This document shows positions 12,069 through 25,122 of a DNA stretch of 64,000 nucleotides, in pieces. Below the pieces are notes generated by a model that worked only from the letters and a program-made list of their open reading frames with translations, had not been told where the DNA came from and did not search any database. Source of the stretch: Chinchilla lanigera (lineage: Eukaryota; Chordata; Mammalia; Rodentia; Chinchillidae); contig NW_004955402.1 in assembly GCF_000276665.1 (NCBI RefSeq), positions 5,122,759 through 5,186,758 of the forward strand, given 5' to 3'. The translations under genes and the position numbers were made by a program. The stretch's first letter is position 1, and every line of letters begins with the position of its first letter.

Positions 12069-14990
12069 AAGAGTTTGGCTCATGGGTGTGACACTGGGGA
12101 AGGAGGCATGTAACTGCAGGCAGGCTCCTGCATCCACAGCAGCACCAGGGTCCCTGGTTCCTGAGACAACAGCACAGTGAACGGGCTGGCAGTGTGGACA
12201 AAGTCTGAGTCCCTCTGCCTGGCTTCCTAATCGCATTTCCACTGCTTCTAACTTCCTGACCTCTGCCTCAAAGGCCTCCTCAGAGTGAGCTTGACAATTT
12301 TTAGTACCTGACATTGGGAAAAATAGAGATGAAGGACAATCAGGAACAGGAATGCAATTAGTCCAAGCAATTATTCATTTAATGTGAGTAAAGAAAATAT
12401 TTTCAAAAGTGTGTGAGAGATGCCAAGGAATATGGGTGTATGGCATCTTTTTTGTGCTAAGCAGTAAACGAGATACTGAAAATGCAATGAAAAGCAAGAA
12501 GGATGGGCTGGGCCTTGATTTGGCCTTAATTTGACAGCCACAGTCTGGAGAGGCAGCGCCAGTGAGACGAGGGCCATGGTGTCTGAGTCCAGCAGGAGCA
12601 GGGCCTGGGAACTGAGAGGGACACGGGACAGGGGCTGGAGGAGTGGACCCAGGACTTTCCACGGCCACAGCCGCTTCGATGCTTGGCTGATCTGGGCAAG
12701 GAACAGGGTTCCTATAGCCTCAAATCAGTCACTCATTTATTCATCCAATTTCCCTGACATGATAGAATCTACAGTTTCTTAGTGCAGGAATATGTATTTT
12801 TTTTTTAACTTTACCTGGTAAGACTTTATTCAGCTAGAAGCATATATAAGTTCTCTGAATCTTTGAAAGTTTTGTTCTTGTGCTCTCTGAATAAAACTAC
12901 TGGGGAATAAAACAGTATTATTCACATTGTGCCCTTGCAGGAAATAATGACTACAATTGCATTCATTTTTTCATTAATTTTAACCACATAAGCTGAAATA
13001 CCTAAGGAATTGTATGAGGATTATTGTCACAATGCATAATTTTGTAAAACCTTTGTTGGAAGCCTGTCTCTGCAGAATTATTTTCTATGGTGAGCTACAA
13101 ATGACAAAACTCCTTTGTTATAAATTATCAGCTCTAGTTATGCCTAATCCAAAGACAACCGGGAAAAAACAAGTAAACAACAACAAAAAAATCAACTTAC
13201 TTCTGAAAGAACTTCTCCAGGTTAATCAGTCATATTTTCAGCTTGGAAATAAAGAGTGAAAGAGTGTTTCACTAGCCAAAAGAGCAGGGGTGCTGTCTTC
13301 CAAATTCCGTAATTTCCTAAACTCTTGCTGGTTCAGTTTGCAGAGGCCCAAATCAAAACGTGGTGTTCTGAGCTCTCTTCCCCCAGGCTGAGCTTTGCCC
13401 CCAGCGGACCTGGAAAACGCCTTCCAATTGGAAAGACAAGGGCAGGTCTCTGGAGGGGACCCTGGGAGACGGGCAGTCTCCAAGGAAAGGCCCCTGCAGG
13501 TGTGTTCCCGCCACCAGCCCTGCCTCGCTCAGAACTTTAGGAACAACTGGTTGCCCAAAATGCTCACTCCGCTCTGAGCTCGCGCTCACCAAGCCAGCCT
13601 CTGCGCACGGTGTCCGTTCCAGAACCTGCGTCTGACGGATTCTCCGTGCTTGAAGAGCTCCCTGTGAACTTCTGGAAAACTGTTCAAGTGCGCAGGAGCT
13701 CAGGGTCTCCTTGGTGTCCAGCCAACCTGCTCTGCAGCCTCACCCCCACCTCTGGATATGCTTTTCCACCTCAAACGTGCCATGCAGCCCCAGGGCCCAG
13801 ACCTCGGCCAACACCTTCCATGTGCCCCAAGGGCCCACACAGGGTCCGATGACAACCTCCTCTGCAAGGACCCTCCCTACCCTGCGTCTCTCCCCGACGT
13901 GGTCTCGCTGAGCTCAGGGATTCCTGGTGGCTCTCACAGTGGAGTCTGCCTTCTCCCCTGGGCCTTCCTCAGGGGTAGGAACTGAAAATGCTGCTCCGTC
14001 CTAAGCACCAGCATGGCAGCGGCTGAGTGGGTGCAGGGTCGGGAAGGTCTAACCTCTGGGGCCCTGCAGCAGGGGCTGAAGCCAGAGTGAGAAGGGCAGC
14101 GAGGCGTGAGGAGTCCCAGCATGCACTGTGGCGCTGCCCTGAGCACCGGCACGTGCATCCCCTGCACAGTTAGATGCTGCTCCCGATGCCCAAGTGTTGA
14201 CAGTGTCAGCATTTTCAGGTGACCCGAATTTTTCCAGCTCAGCAGTGGGCTAGGTAATTCCTTGCTATTTTAGATTCATGTTCTTAAAAATTTTCAATAT
14301 TTTACCTCTTTCACCATCTCCTTTCCCCACTCTAGTTTTAGAAAAATATAAATGTGAGGATGATTCACAGGCTGATATCATAGGCAGCCCCAGTGCATAC
14401 AGAAGACACAGGCGTGGAGTGACTCGTGGGACTTTCAGAGAGGCCGTCAAAGCATTCTGCCGTGCTCGCTGTTAGCAGCAAAGCTCCGTGTGCCTTGAGG
14501 ACTGAGTCGGACCCTCATATGGGTCCACTCATTTGTTCAGTGTGTGTTTCTTTGCACCCCTAGGTGTGCAGGAGCTCTGTGAAGGGTGAGGAGGTCAGTC
14601 CTGGGGACACAGAGAAGCAGACATCATTTTAAGTATGGTTTGTGAGGAAGACCATAAAGGGCATACTCAGTAGGTGGGGATAAGAGCCACAAATGGCAGA
14701 ATCCTAAACGCTGCAGAGTCATACAGGCCCTGTTGGGGACTTGCCCTTTGATCTCAGCTCCTGGGACTGGGCCAGGCTGGGGTGGGGCCTTCCAAGAGGA
14801 GAGAGCAGTGTGGCCAGGGTCAACTTCAGGTGACAACTCAGAGACCTGCTATGGCCAGGACCAGGGCAGCGAGGAGGACTGAGGCCCCTCCCAGGCCAGA
14901 GAGGAGGGACAGACAAGGACATTAGCACAGAGAGCAGTGCTTGCTCTTCTCACACACACGTCCCGCTGACTCTTCGTGTCCACTGTTTAC
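12069..14990. other. Intronic sequence, nothing recognised
   Basis: AT-rich to about 13,260, then more GC-rich (13,300-14,210), with overlapping short ORFs on both strands. None resembles a known protein or is bounded by convincing splice sites, and they overlap one another in several frames. Confidence 0.45.
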
Positions 14991-14994
14991 TGCT

Positions 14995-15155
14995 GCCATC
15001 AGAACAAGCCCCAGCCAACTCACCGCTCTGCCCCTAGTGAGATGGTGTTATACAGGGAGGAAATGTGGGCCTTACAGGAGGGAGTAAGGCCATGGTCACA
15101 CAGTTAGCTGGACCGGAATAGCTGGAATCAAAACGCAGCTCTCTCTGGGTCTAAA
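14995..15155 (+). repeat. MIR fragment
   Basis: The stretch CATGGTCACACAGTTAGCTG and GCTGGAATCAAAACGCAGCT resembles the conserved core of a MIR SINE (the phrase around 'gtcacacagctagta'). Old and diverged; boundaries are uncertain. Confidence 0.4.
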
Positions 15156-18100
15156 GCCACAACAGTGTGTTTCAGGGAAAATAAAGTAATTTCCGTGGTA
15201 GAAGCACACGTCCTCATGGGCAAACAGGAAGGGGAACTTTACTCCATCTGGGAAAGAACGGGGACTGGGACACAAGGACTTCCTGACAGTGCCACAGGAG
15301 AGGACACCGAGTGACACATTGTGGGGCCGGAGGCCGTGCCGCAGGAGGGACACTCAGAGGCCATGAGCTCCTCTCCCACCCCCAGCCAAGCTGGTTGGGT
15401 CTTCATCCCCACTTGGCCCTACACCCTGTCTTTGCCTGTCTGCACCCCCACCATAGAGCCTCCCAGCAGGACTCAGACCACACGGTCCTGCAGCCCTCAG
15501 CTGCCCCTTGCTGAGCCCCCGCCTAGTGCCAGGCGTGGGTGAAGGACTGGGCGCTGTGCTCCAGAGAAAGCTGTCCGTCTGACTCATGTGACCTGGAAAG
15601 GGCCCCACCTGGGAGCTTTTGAGAGCCTTTGAGGCTCAGATTCCCTCCACTGCCCCTCCACCGTCACAGATGCACAGGATTCCCCACAGGGCCCAGCAGG
15701 GGGGATGATGTTCGCCTGCTTGCTTCCCAGTGTCTACAGCTGGAGTGGTTGGCAGAGAATATTCAGCCCACTCTTCCACAGGGCCTGTCAATACTGTCTA
15801 CGTTGCACTCTCAGGGCCTGGAGAATACCACTAAATTAGAAATGAGCCAATATAGATTTGTCTGCATTATTTTAAAAACTAAGTAGTTTCTTTCCAGACA
15901 TTGCTTATGTAGCAGTCTGCAAATACTTAATCGCCATACGTAAACATATGTTCAGCAACCTATACTGGTAGGGAGATAGCTCCTTGGCGTGTTTGGCCAC
16001 ACATGTGATTATTATTATGCAGTTTTTGTACATATTCAATTTACTGCGAGCATTTAAAAACCAAGAGTTTTTCTCATGAAAAGCAGATTTCTGGCTTCTC
16101 TTGAGCGTTGAGCTACCCTGGAATTTTGGTTTTTTTCTGTGTGTTTGTTTGTTTGTTGCTCACCTGATGGCTGTGGGCTGGAGTGGCCCTGTACCCACAG
16201 GTCCCACCAGGCTTTCTCTAGTACAGGGTCCGCTGGCTCCGTGGAACCCATGCCAGGACTGGGAAGTCCTCAGAGCCAAACGGCGTTGGACTCAGCGGAC
16301 TTCACCCCTTTCTCTTTACCCTCAGGGCCTTTGCATAGAAGCGAGCCCCAAGGAGAGAAGGGAATAGACCAGGGTTGATGAGGAATGGGGACCTAACTCT
16401 GGACTATCAGCCATGGGCACAGGGACCTGGTACAACTGCTGTGCCAGGAGTTCTCATTTAATGAACCTGGGCACTGCCAGACTTAAAATGTCTACAGAAG
16501 ATGACCTGACCCCTTACTTACTTACAAAATCTCTGAACTGCAAGAAAGTGACTTTTAAAAATGGGTGCACATACATACATATCCACAGGATTTATGCTGA
16601 AATTTCATCACTGTGGACACTGGAGACCGAAGATGTCTGATAATTTCTGTCCAGACGCCTAACATTTACTTTTCTTATCTGTAGAAAAAGAGCTGGCTAA
16701 CCCAATGAGTATTCAAGCAAGATTGTTTTAAAATACTTTATAAAAAGTGCTTTATAAAAACTAGAATTTTTAATGACTTAAATTCAAGCGTTGACTTAGA
16801 CTAAATATAATTAACATTGTCTATTTTAAAAACAACAATTTGGAAGCTACCGCAAGTACTTCTGTTATATGAGGCTCCTCCCACAATCATAGAATGGCTT
16901 TTATTACACTATCTTTTATCACACTGCCTAAAATTCCATTTGTATTTTAATTACTTTAGAGTAATTGCTATGACTGTTGAGGTTTGGCTGTTTATGCCAC
17001 AGAGGTATTCACTGAGGACGTCATCAGAGGAAAAGTTCCTCTACTGCTGCAGCTTAATGTAAGCCCAACTCCCCACCCCCAACCAGGATCTGCTGATGGT
17101 CCACTGTGTGTTGCCCAGAGAAATCTCTACCATTTCCAGCAGATCTTCTTGGTTAGGGTTCTGACAAGCACCAGATTAATTCATGCAATGACTTTTGCAA
17201 AAACTTGTATTATTTCTAGTAGCTCACAAAGTTTTAATATTTTAACATGATTACACTTAATTGTTGATTTTAACATGCATTGGCTAGGCAGCGACTCTTG
17301 GTCTACATAAACTTCACAACTAATAGAAAGTTCTTCTGCAATTGTTTTTGTTTGTTTGTTTGTTTTACAGGAAATTAAATGAAACTGAATGCAAATCCAG
17401 GGAACAATCTCTTGCCAGAGAACGTGTTGGGGTAATAGATTTCAGTGGCCTAGTTTGCCATTTCACTTTGTTAAATCCTCAAATCATGCATTGGCTTAGA
17501 ACTTTTCCACAAGTTCTTTCTCATCTTTCCACTCACCTACTTTTAGTAACTTCTGTACCATTTTCTGAGCCTTCCTAAAAGGTTAGGAGCGCTTTTGCTT
17601 ATAATCACTGCTGAAGAGCAAGGAGAGAGAGGAGTTGGGCCGAAGGTCCATGGTGAGGCGTAGCCGGTGGGAGTGGATGCTAAAGATAGACCCAGGAAGT
17701 AAGAATGAAAACTAAAATGCAGCTGCCTCCCAGGGTCCAGGTTAGGCTTCTCTTATGTTCTCGCCCCGGGCAGTGGCGGAGGGTGTGGTCCAGATTAAGA
17801 TGAAGAGGAACTGGGTCGTTCTTACACTGATTGCTGCTTTGGAGAAACATGCCCCTTTTAGGGTGAGCCCTGTCCCCCTCCTCCCTTCGCTCCTCTCACT
17901 TCCAGGCACACCCCACCAAGGTAGGTCCAGAAGGGTGGAAGGGACCCAAACTGGGCCCGCAAGCCCTTCCCTGAGCTGTGCCCTTCCCAGCACTGAGGCA
18001 AGGCCCTGCCACCCCGTGAGCTGGGTCCCTAGAAGCTCCGAGCCACCTTGTAGGCTCAGCTTCCCCTGGGCAGCAGGAGGAGGGATTCGCTGGGGTTGCC

Positions 18101-18385
18101 TTTGGTACTCACCGTGCCCTTGCTTGAAGGGAAGGTGGAGAACAGACCGGGGGTCAAGGCAGCTCTAGTTGGCACTGTGGTCACTGCTCCTAGGCAGACA
18201 CGCTCAGAGTCCCAGCTTCTCCGCCTTGTGCTCTGTTCTCTGTCCTTGGTCCTCTGCCCGAGTTCTCCAGCCCAGACACACCCCCAAAGACTTTGCCCCT
18301 GCGTCGGGGGCAGGTAAGGACCTCCTTCCCCCCTCTTAGCACCCCACCAACTCTTGCCTCTCTGTTGGCCCCACTGCTTTGGTAA
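15156..18385. other. Intronic sequence, nothing recognised
   Basis: Several ORFs of 60-140 codons (for example 17,755-18,168) overlap in competing frames and have no domain. An AT-rich stretch covers 15,880-17,350. No exon was recognised. Confidence 0.45.
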
Positions 18386-18565
18386 CCTCTGGTTCTCCGA
18401 AAAAGACAGTGCAGCCCAGCAGTCACGGGCTCAGCCCCAATGCCGCACAGCCTTTTTCTGAGCCCTAACTGTGCCACCTTAAGCAGATGTCTTAGGACAT
18501 TCCAGCCCTTTTCTGTGCCTACTTTTCCTCCCTGAGAATGCTTAAAGCAGCACCCAACCTGTGGT
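18386..18565 (+). repeat. MIR SINE fragment
   Basis: The order of phrases matches a MIR: CAGCAGTCACGGGCTCAGCC, then GAGCCCTAACTGTGCCACCT, then CTTTTCTGTGCCTACTTTTC and CTGAGAATGCTTAAAGCAGC. Confidence 0.6.
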
Positions 18566-21540
18566 GAGCACTGCCTCAGAGCTGGGCCATGGGGGCGGTG
18601 CTCAGCTTGGGCGGACAAAGGCAGAGACCCCTGAGCAGATCACCTCACCCTGTCCCGTAACAGGCGCTTCACCATGGCGCCATTTTGGTTCTGGCCGCTG
18701 AGTCAGCCTGGGCGAAGCCCTGCCCTCTGCTGCCCACAGCTCCCTCCCTCCATGGCTGCCATCATGTCACCTTTGCTTCCAGCCATGGGAGCCTCTCCCC
18801 AGCTTCTCGTCTCTTCTGTGTCCTGCCCCTAAGCCTAGTGCTCTCATTTGAGCTTTGAGCAAGTAAGAGCTTTTGGCTTAAATTTCAGAGCACTTTCTAA
18901 ATAGGCTGCCAAGTTTCAACCAGCAGGTACACACTGTCATTAACCCGTCTCTCCTTCCAGTGCTGCTCTCCGGAGCTCCTGGGAAGATGGCAGAGCTGAG
19001 AATGATGCTTTCCTGATGGTTAGAGAAGGGCAGTTGGAGACCCACACAGTGGGTTTCATTTCCCTATCTAAAATGGGCCAGCATGCTTCTGGCCAATAAC
19101 TGACACCTAGAACATTAGCTATGATTCAAGAAAGCCAAAGTCCAGGAATAATTTAGAAACTAGGTTCAGACTCACCCTGAATGCAAATGATTCTAGCACA
19201 GCACTTAATTTTTTCGCCAAGAATGAAATGGGAACAGAAGCAGCCACAGCTACCTTTGCTGGACTAATATATTAAAGATGAAGAAGACAGACTGTTTCTC
19301 TCTATAAAATCTGAAATGGAGTTGCCCTTAAAATGTCTGAAAGGTCTTTATCCTACCAAAAATATAGCCACACAAAGATGCTCTTGCATTGTTAATTACA
19401 TCATCAAGCGTGATTACCACTTTCTTTGGTTTTATATTCTTCTGTCATCATCTTCCAAGTTGAATAACAGAGTGGAAACCACCAAAAAACCAAGAAGCCA
19501 TGAAAGGGAACTTGCTTTTTCTGCAGTGTATAAAACTTGCAACTGTAATTTTCCAGTGGAGAGCTTTCTAACATAAGTGGGCGCTCCATGCTAGGATTCA
19601 GCAGGGCTGTGGTGCGACATGTGGCCCCAATTACGTACACTTCCAATCCCCCAAAGAATGCGCTCATGTGCCCTAACAAATTTACATGGCCTTTTAAAAC
19701 ATGTCAGATGGTCCAGGCTAGAATATGACTCAGCACAGTTCATGTTTTCTGTGAATGAGGGGTGTTTAGTATGGGAATACCAACCTGTGGGAAGGCAGAA
19801 AGTAAGGGGAAATTTTACCCCCAAAAAACTCCCACAGATGGAGGAGCAGGAGGTATTGCCTGCCTCGGAAAGTTGCTGGTTCTCATTTATCAACACATCA
19901 CCCCTCACTTCCATTCATCCCGATGCTATTCACCCTCGTGCTGATGCTGTCTCTCGCCCGTGGAAGCTCTGAGGAGCATTTTCTAAATATTCCCCACAGC
20001 AACTGGCAGGGTCTGAGCATGTGGAGACAGCACACCTGAGTCTACCTGCTGCCAGCACTAACGGTATTAACATTCTTTTATTTCCTAACACTGCTTTTGA
20101 TGAAATCCCCATGCACCCACACAAACACACAAATAGTAGCAGCTTGCCTTTGAGAGAGGAGTTCAGGGAGGGGTGTGGACATTGTCTGAGTGTCGGAGCT
20201 ACCACCCTGGCTGCTTCGGGAACAGTGATCAGTCACCGTGTGCCAGGTGACCCTGGGACAGGACTAGTGACATGGCTGCTTCAGTGTGGTCCAGCAGAAA
20301 GGGACCCATTTGGAATGCAGTTCTTTGCAACAGGGTTGTAGGGAGAGTCTGGACGCAAGCATCATGTGACTTCATGTATGAGGGGCGTTCTCATCAGCGG
20401 GGGCCTTTGCTTATAACACCTTCTCAAAGGAACAGTCGTAAGGAGACGGGAGGCTCCCTGGGCAGCTGATCAGCTTTTCCTCCTGTCATCCCTGTGTGCA
20501 AGTGAAAGACCACAAAAATGGTTTCATTTCTGCTGGAAAGGATAGAGCTTTTGGCCCACCTCTTCAAATGTCCCTGGGTTGTTACCTAAGTTTCTGATAT
20601 GCTAGGTTTCCAGTAGTTACTCAGATGTCTTGCTTGGTAGTTAACTTGCTAATATCATAAAATATGATTTTCAAGTTCTTCATCTTTTGCTGTATTCATG
20701 TAAATAGGAAACAGCAGTCAGTTTCTTAAATCCAGGAGAAATTGATTTCCTCTCTTGTCTCATGCATTCCTATCCCTCTTAAAAATGCATGTGAGAAATG
20801 TATTGCTGAGATACACCCTCTTGCATTCTGTCTAAATGTAGATAAGGTTAACTCTCATTTTTATAAGGTATCATGGATGTGTAGAATTAGCATCTGAAAC
20901 CTACACTGGAAATACAATACAGTTACAGACTTAATTCTTCTGTGCTTTAATTTCTCCTGGTTTGTCTTTAAATTTGCAAAGAGCATGTTTCACAGGATGT
21001 CCCCCTTTCACAGGATGTGGTGGAGCTGGTGAGACCCAGCCCTCTGCGCGGCTGTGAGTGGATCCCTTAGCCCTCTGCTTCCATATGGGGTGCAAATTTA
21101 AGGCTGAAAATTCCATGCAACAGACCTTGCTTTGTGCTAATCAGAATTTCCCGGCTCCCACACCCACAGTCATCAGGAAGCCATCTCTAGCTGTGTCCAC
21201 AGCACAGCAGGCATGGGACAGCTCTGCAGGACAAAGAACCCCACCAGCTAAATGGAGAGCACAGCTTGTTCGGGCCATGTTACCCAGGATGAGAGAAGGC
21301 ACAGGGGAAGGGGCAGGGCTGGGATACAAGGGACGGGCAGCCTCAGGGAAGGCACCACAGTGGCAGGTGATGTCTCCGTCTCAGGCCTCTGCTTTCTAAG
21401 GAGGGTGAAATGCAGTGTGTAGAATCGAATCCCTTCTTGCCTCATTATCCCTTGGCTTTCTAGTTAGCTTTCTCCTTGTGCCAGGTACTTCTTCTCACCA
21501 TTTAAATATTTAGACTATTTGGGGGATTTTATTTTCTTTT
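18566..21540. other. Intronic sequence, nothing recognised
   Basis: No exon was recognised. ORFs at 19,591-19,972 overlap on opposite strands without any known motif. The 20,500-20,930 part is AT-rich. Confidence 0.45.
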
Positions 21541-21544
21541 ATCC

Positions 21545-21578
21545 AACACACACACATGTGCACACACACACACACACA
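21545..21578. repeat. (CA)n microsatellite
   Basis: CA repeat interrupted once by TGTG. Confidence 0.95.
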
Positions 21579-21807
21579 GTGAGAACATTAAAAACATCCA
21601 GTTCCCTTACACACTGATAAATTAGAGGTCAAATATATCTTCTGCATATTGGCATTGGGCGGCATTTGTTTTAAGAAAGAACAGCTTCTGCATGGCTTGG
21701 AACTGAGTTTCTGCAAGACCTGAACCAGGGAAGGAAGAGTCTGAAGCCTTCTGCATATTTCATCCAGCTCCAGGGCAAGTTGGTTTTCTTTAAAAGTGGT
21801 ATAATTT

Positions 21808-21906
21808 GGGGCTGGGGATTTAGCTCAGCGGCAAAAGCGCCTGCCTGGCAAGCGCAAGGTCGTGAGTTCGGTTCCCGGTACCGGAGAAAAACCAAAAAAA
21901 AAAAAA
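21808..21906 (+). mobile_element. ID SINE, near-perfect young copy
   Basis: A full ID element starting GGGGCTGGGGATTTAGCTCA, with A-box TAGCTCAGCGGC, the GAGTTCGGTTCCC B-box half, then an AGAAAAACC linker and a poly-A tail. A 16-base target duplication (AAAAGTGGTATAATTT) flanks it at 21,792-21,807 and 21,903-21,918. The perfect duplication and the near-identity to the copies at 53,536 and 54,131 indicate recent insertion. Confidence 0.95.
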
Positions 21907-22050
21907 GTGGTATAATTTAATGTTTTTTAAAAATAATTCTAAAATTTCTGAAGACTACAGTCTGTAAAAGACAGCACTAGTTCTTCTTTTCCTAAAAGAG
22001 GATGAAAACTAGCCTTAATTTTATTTTCCGCTCTATTCGTAAATTTCTAA

Positions 22051-22052
<2 letters not shown>

Positions 22053-22089
<37 letters not shown>
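22053..22089. repeat. (TG)n microsatellite
   Basis: About 18 TG units, abutting the SINE that follows; probably grown from its tail region. Confidence 0.95.
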
Positions 22090-22093
<4 letters not shown>

Positions 22094-22270
22094 GGAAACT
22101 GAAGCTAGGGCCTTAGAACTGAGTGATGTCCCAAGCCCCTACTGTTTTATAAAATTTGTTCAGGTAGGCGCTAAGTTACTTAGCTGTCCAGGCTGGGCTA
22201 GAGCTCGAAATCCTTTTGCCTCAGCCTCTGACAATGCTGGGATTATAGACACGGGCCACCACACCTCTCC
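22090..22270 (-). mobile_element. B1+ID composite SINE (B1-dID type)
   Basis: On the minus strand a 7SL-derived B1 half (on + the order is CCAGGCTGGGCTAGAGCTCG, CCTCAGCCTCTGACAATGCT, GGGATTATAGACACGGGCCA) is followed by an ID-like half (AGTGATGTCCCAAGCCCC on +). Such fused SINEs are known from squirrel-, dormouse- and guinea-pig-related rodents. Confidence 0.7.
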
Positions 22271-22794
22271 AAATTTTCTAATCTTCATAGCCCATGGTGC
22301 CCTTTTTAATTAGCAGAAGGTGAGACCAGGCCAAGAAGCCCAGAGGACAGCAAAGGGATAGGAGATGGGAGGACGGCTCAGGGCAACACATGTAGGGCCT
22401 CACAGTTGGATCCGTGTGCACAAAGGGAAACCTGGCAAGCAACCAAGGCAGGCTGCTGAGAAACCAAGGAGCAGAGAAGGGGTGGAGACTGCTGTGTGGA
22501 GGGGCCTTACCGGGTAGCAGTTGCGGGGATCCTGGCCTCTCTTGCTGTCTCCGTATGAGCAGGGAAAAATGCAAAGCAACCCGAACAAGGGCCATTTGAG
22601 GAGAAGCCCACCCTGTGTGCTGCTGTGTCTGGCTTCTCCACAAAGCAGGGCAAGCTTTGGAAACATGTACAACTCCTACAGGAGGGAAATAACCCATAAA
22701 TTACTTTCTCTTTGAATTTCCCAACAGTGAAATATGAAAAGCAAAACATGTTTGCAGCCATGAAATAATGAAGAGAAGTTAGGAAGCTGCTTCA

Positions 22795-23125
22795 GTCAGC
22801 TTTCGAGAAGCCGGGACAGCGCCAGACACAGCAGACAGGAGGCGGGATTTATTTGGCTCACAGTTTCAGGGGGTTCCATCCACGGTCAGCAGGATCCAAG
22901 CCAGAAACGTCATGGAGGAAGGCCATGGGAGAGCAAAACCACTCTGTTCATGGTGGCTGGAAAGCAGAGCAGGAGAATGGCTCCAGAGAGGAGGTGGTGA
23001 GGGAACAAGACTTCAAGGCCCCACTTCTATGATCTACCCAGGCACACCCAACAACGTGCTCCACCAGTTCCCCCAGGTGGACGCCAGAGCTAATCAAGTT
23101 CACACAATTCAGCTGAACCCATGCT
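22795..23125 (-). mobile_element. ERVL-MaLR-like LTR
   Basis: It contains GATTTATTTGGCTCACAGTT, then TCAGGGGGTTCCATCCACGG, then TCATGGTGGCTGGAAAGCAG and the CCACCAGTTCCCCCAGG end region, in the same order as the LTR at 11,508. Confidence 0.55.
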
Positions 23126-24125
23126 GACAAGGGACGGGACAGGCATAAATCATGAGGAGGTGGAAGGACAGGTATAAGTCATGGGAAGGGGCAGGAGGAG
23201 GTATCACAAGGTGATATTCACCTGCTGAGTTTTAACTCATGTAGGGGAACCTGGCATGCTCTGTGCTAGATGTGTCTGTGCTGAGAGCTACTTTCAGATG
23301 GCAAGAGCTTCTGCAGGCAGGCAAAGCACCTGAGCCTGTGACAACACGTGCCCTTGAATGCAGGACATGTGGAGGAGACACTTGTGCCCCAGGGAGCCCC
23401 TGGCCCAAGCTGGTTCCTCTCCTGTCTGTGAACGTCAGTGCTTCTGTGAGGAGAGCCCTTGGCACCATGCTGGCCTGAGCATCTGCGCTGAGCCTGCTGC
23501 CAGAAATGGACAGAAAGAGTGAGTGGGACCCCTGGTCCCCAGAGCAGCAAGCATGGCACCTGGGGGGCCCTGGGCTGGGAGGCCCCTGTATTTAACCTCC
23601 TGCCAGGCAGGCAGAGCACTGTCCTCTCTGTCATCTGCAGCTCTGCACTGCTGCAAGCAGGGTCCCCAGGAACATCAGAGCACACTGGTCTGAGACAGAA
23701 GTGACAGTCCTTGCAAGGACCTGTCTGGAGACGCAGGTGCCACATGATGCCAAAGGAGAGAGTTTCCTCTTAACAATGGGCACTGCATCTTTCTAGGAGC
23801 AAGTGTTACCACTGCTGCTGCCCTTGAGATAGAGGCTCACAAGCAGTGAAGAAGAAGCAGCAGAAGCCCCACAGGGAGTATCTGTCTGCAGCCACATAGC
23901 TACCTACTCCATCCCCTGGCTCCAGTCCCTTTTGCTCTGGCTGCATGGTCTGGACAATGCAACAGTGCCCTGCCCTGAGCTAGCCAGGCTTCAGCATGAG
24001 GCCTTGAGGTTATGTGGGACCTCAGACATCTTTCCCTTGGGAGTCTCTGAGCCACAAGAGCATAGTAGACCCCTGCTCAAACAGGTCACTGGTGGTTCTG
24101 AACAGAAAAAGGAGAACAGAAGCAG
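23126..24125. other. Intronic sequence, nothing recognised
   Basis: Overlapping ORFs on both strands (for example minus 23,266-23,745, 159 codons) have no recognised domain and look like chance in a C/G-balanced region. Confidence 0.45.
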
Positions 24126-24126
24126 A

Positions 24127-24185
24127 AGCTGGGTGGGTGGGGTGGTGCACACTTGTAACCCCAGCACTCTGGGAGGCTGAGGAAG
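24127..24185 (+). mobile_element. Truncated B1 SINE
   Basis: Only the left B1 end is present: GCTGGGTGGGTGGGGTGGTG, then CACTTGTAACCCCAGCACTC and GGGAGGCTGAGG. A purine microsatellite replaces the rest. Confidence 0.8.
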
Positions 24186-24242
24186 GAGGAGGAGGAGGAG
24201 AAGGAAGAGCAAAGGAGGAAGAGAAGGAGGAGAAAAGGAGGT
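24176..24242. repeat. (GGA/GAA)n purine tract
   Basis: A pure-purine run following the truncated B1. It lies inside the chance ORFs at 24,014-24,571 (+) and 23,991-24,320 (-). Confidence 0.9.
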
Positions 24243-24762
24243 ATCCTCATGGTATAGACACAGTGAGAATTTCAGAGTTCTTGTCATTCCAGCGGGACAC
24301 CTTCTGTCCCCTCCCCACAATTTATGCCTGTCCCATCAGTTGTCAGTGGACAGGCTTGATACTTGTATGCAGGTGTTACTTGGGGGGTGGAGTTTGCAAA
24401 ACCAGATGCAATATGGCCTCCTGCCTTCCTTCATTCCTGCCCATCTGTCAGGGGCTGAGAGATGGGCCAGGTGGTGAGACTTGTGTGGCTTTGGTGTGCA
24501 TTGTCTTTGGTGTGCATCGCCAGGCACAGGTGTGTCTCCCCTGCACTGAACTAAGAGAGCCTGTAGGTTGATAACACCCAACCCAAAAACCCCAAATCCA
24601 AATTGACATAAAGTCTGGAACTTTCTGAGTGTCCACATAATGTCACAAGTGGAAACCTTGACATGCACAGAGTTACCTAAAATATTAAACAGAATCACCT
24701 TGGGCTGTGTGGAGAAAGTGTCTATGAAACATCAGTGGATTCAGTGTTTAGATGTGGATCCA

Positions 24763-25122
24763 TGTTAGTCACTTTCCCATTGCTGAGACACAATACCTCA
24801 GCCCACAGCCTAAGGGAGAAGTTCATTTTGGCTCAACTCTCAGTCCAGGATCAGCTGGCTCCAGGGTAGGACAGCATGGCAGAGGGGCCTGGCGGAGGAG
24901 GACTACTCATGCCATGGTGGGCAGGAAGCAGAGAGAGAAGGGAGGAGGCTGGGAGGGAGATGAACCCTTCCAGGCCACACCCTCAGTAACCCACCTCTTC
25001 CAACCAAACCCCACCTACTAACAATAAGTCAGCTCTGAGCCTTGTGACCAAGTCACCTTCCAAAAGCCCTGCCTAGGAGTGCATGAGGCTCTTGGGGGAC
25101 ATCTAGATCTAAACCATAATAA
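24763..25122 (-). mobile_element. ERVL-MaLR-like LTR
   Basis: It opens TTAGTCACTTTCCCATTGCT and GAGACACAATACCTCAG, then GTTCATTTTGGCTCAACTCT, GGTGGGCAGGAAGCAGAGAG and CACACCCTCAGTAACCCACC, and ends GGGGGACATCTAGATCTAAA before CCATAATAA. The order matches the other copies. Confidence 0.6.

Noticed and set aside
21808..21906. tRNA gene (A- and B-box present)
   Set aside because: The GGGGCTGGGG start, AGAAAAACC linker, poly-A tail and target duplication identify an ID SINE, not a functional tRNA.
24014..24571. 185-codon ORF
   Set aside because: It passes through a truncated B1 and a purine microsatellite; no protein family resemblance.
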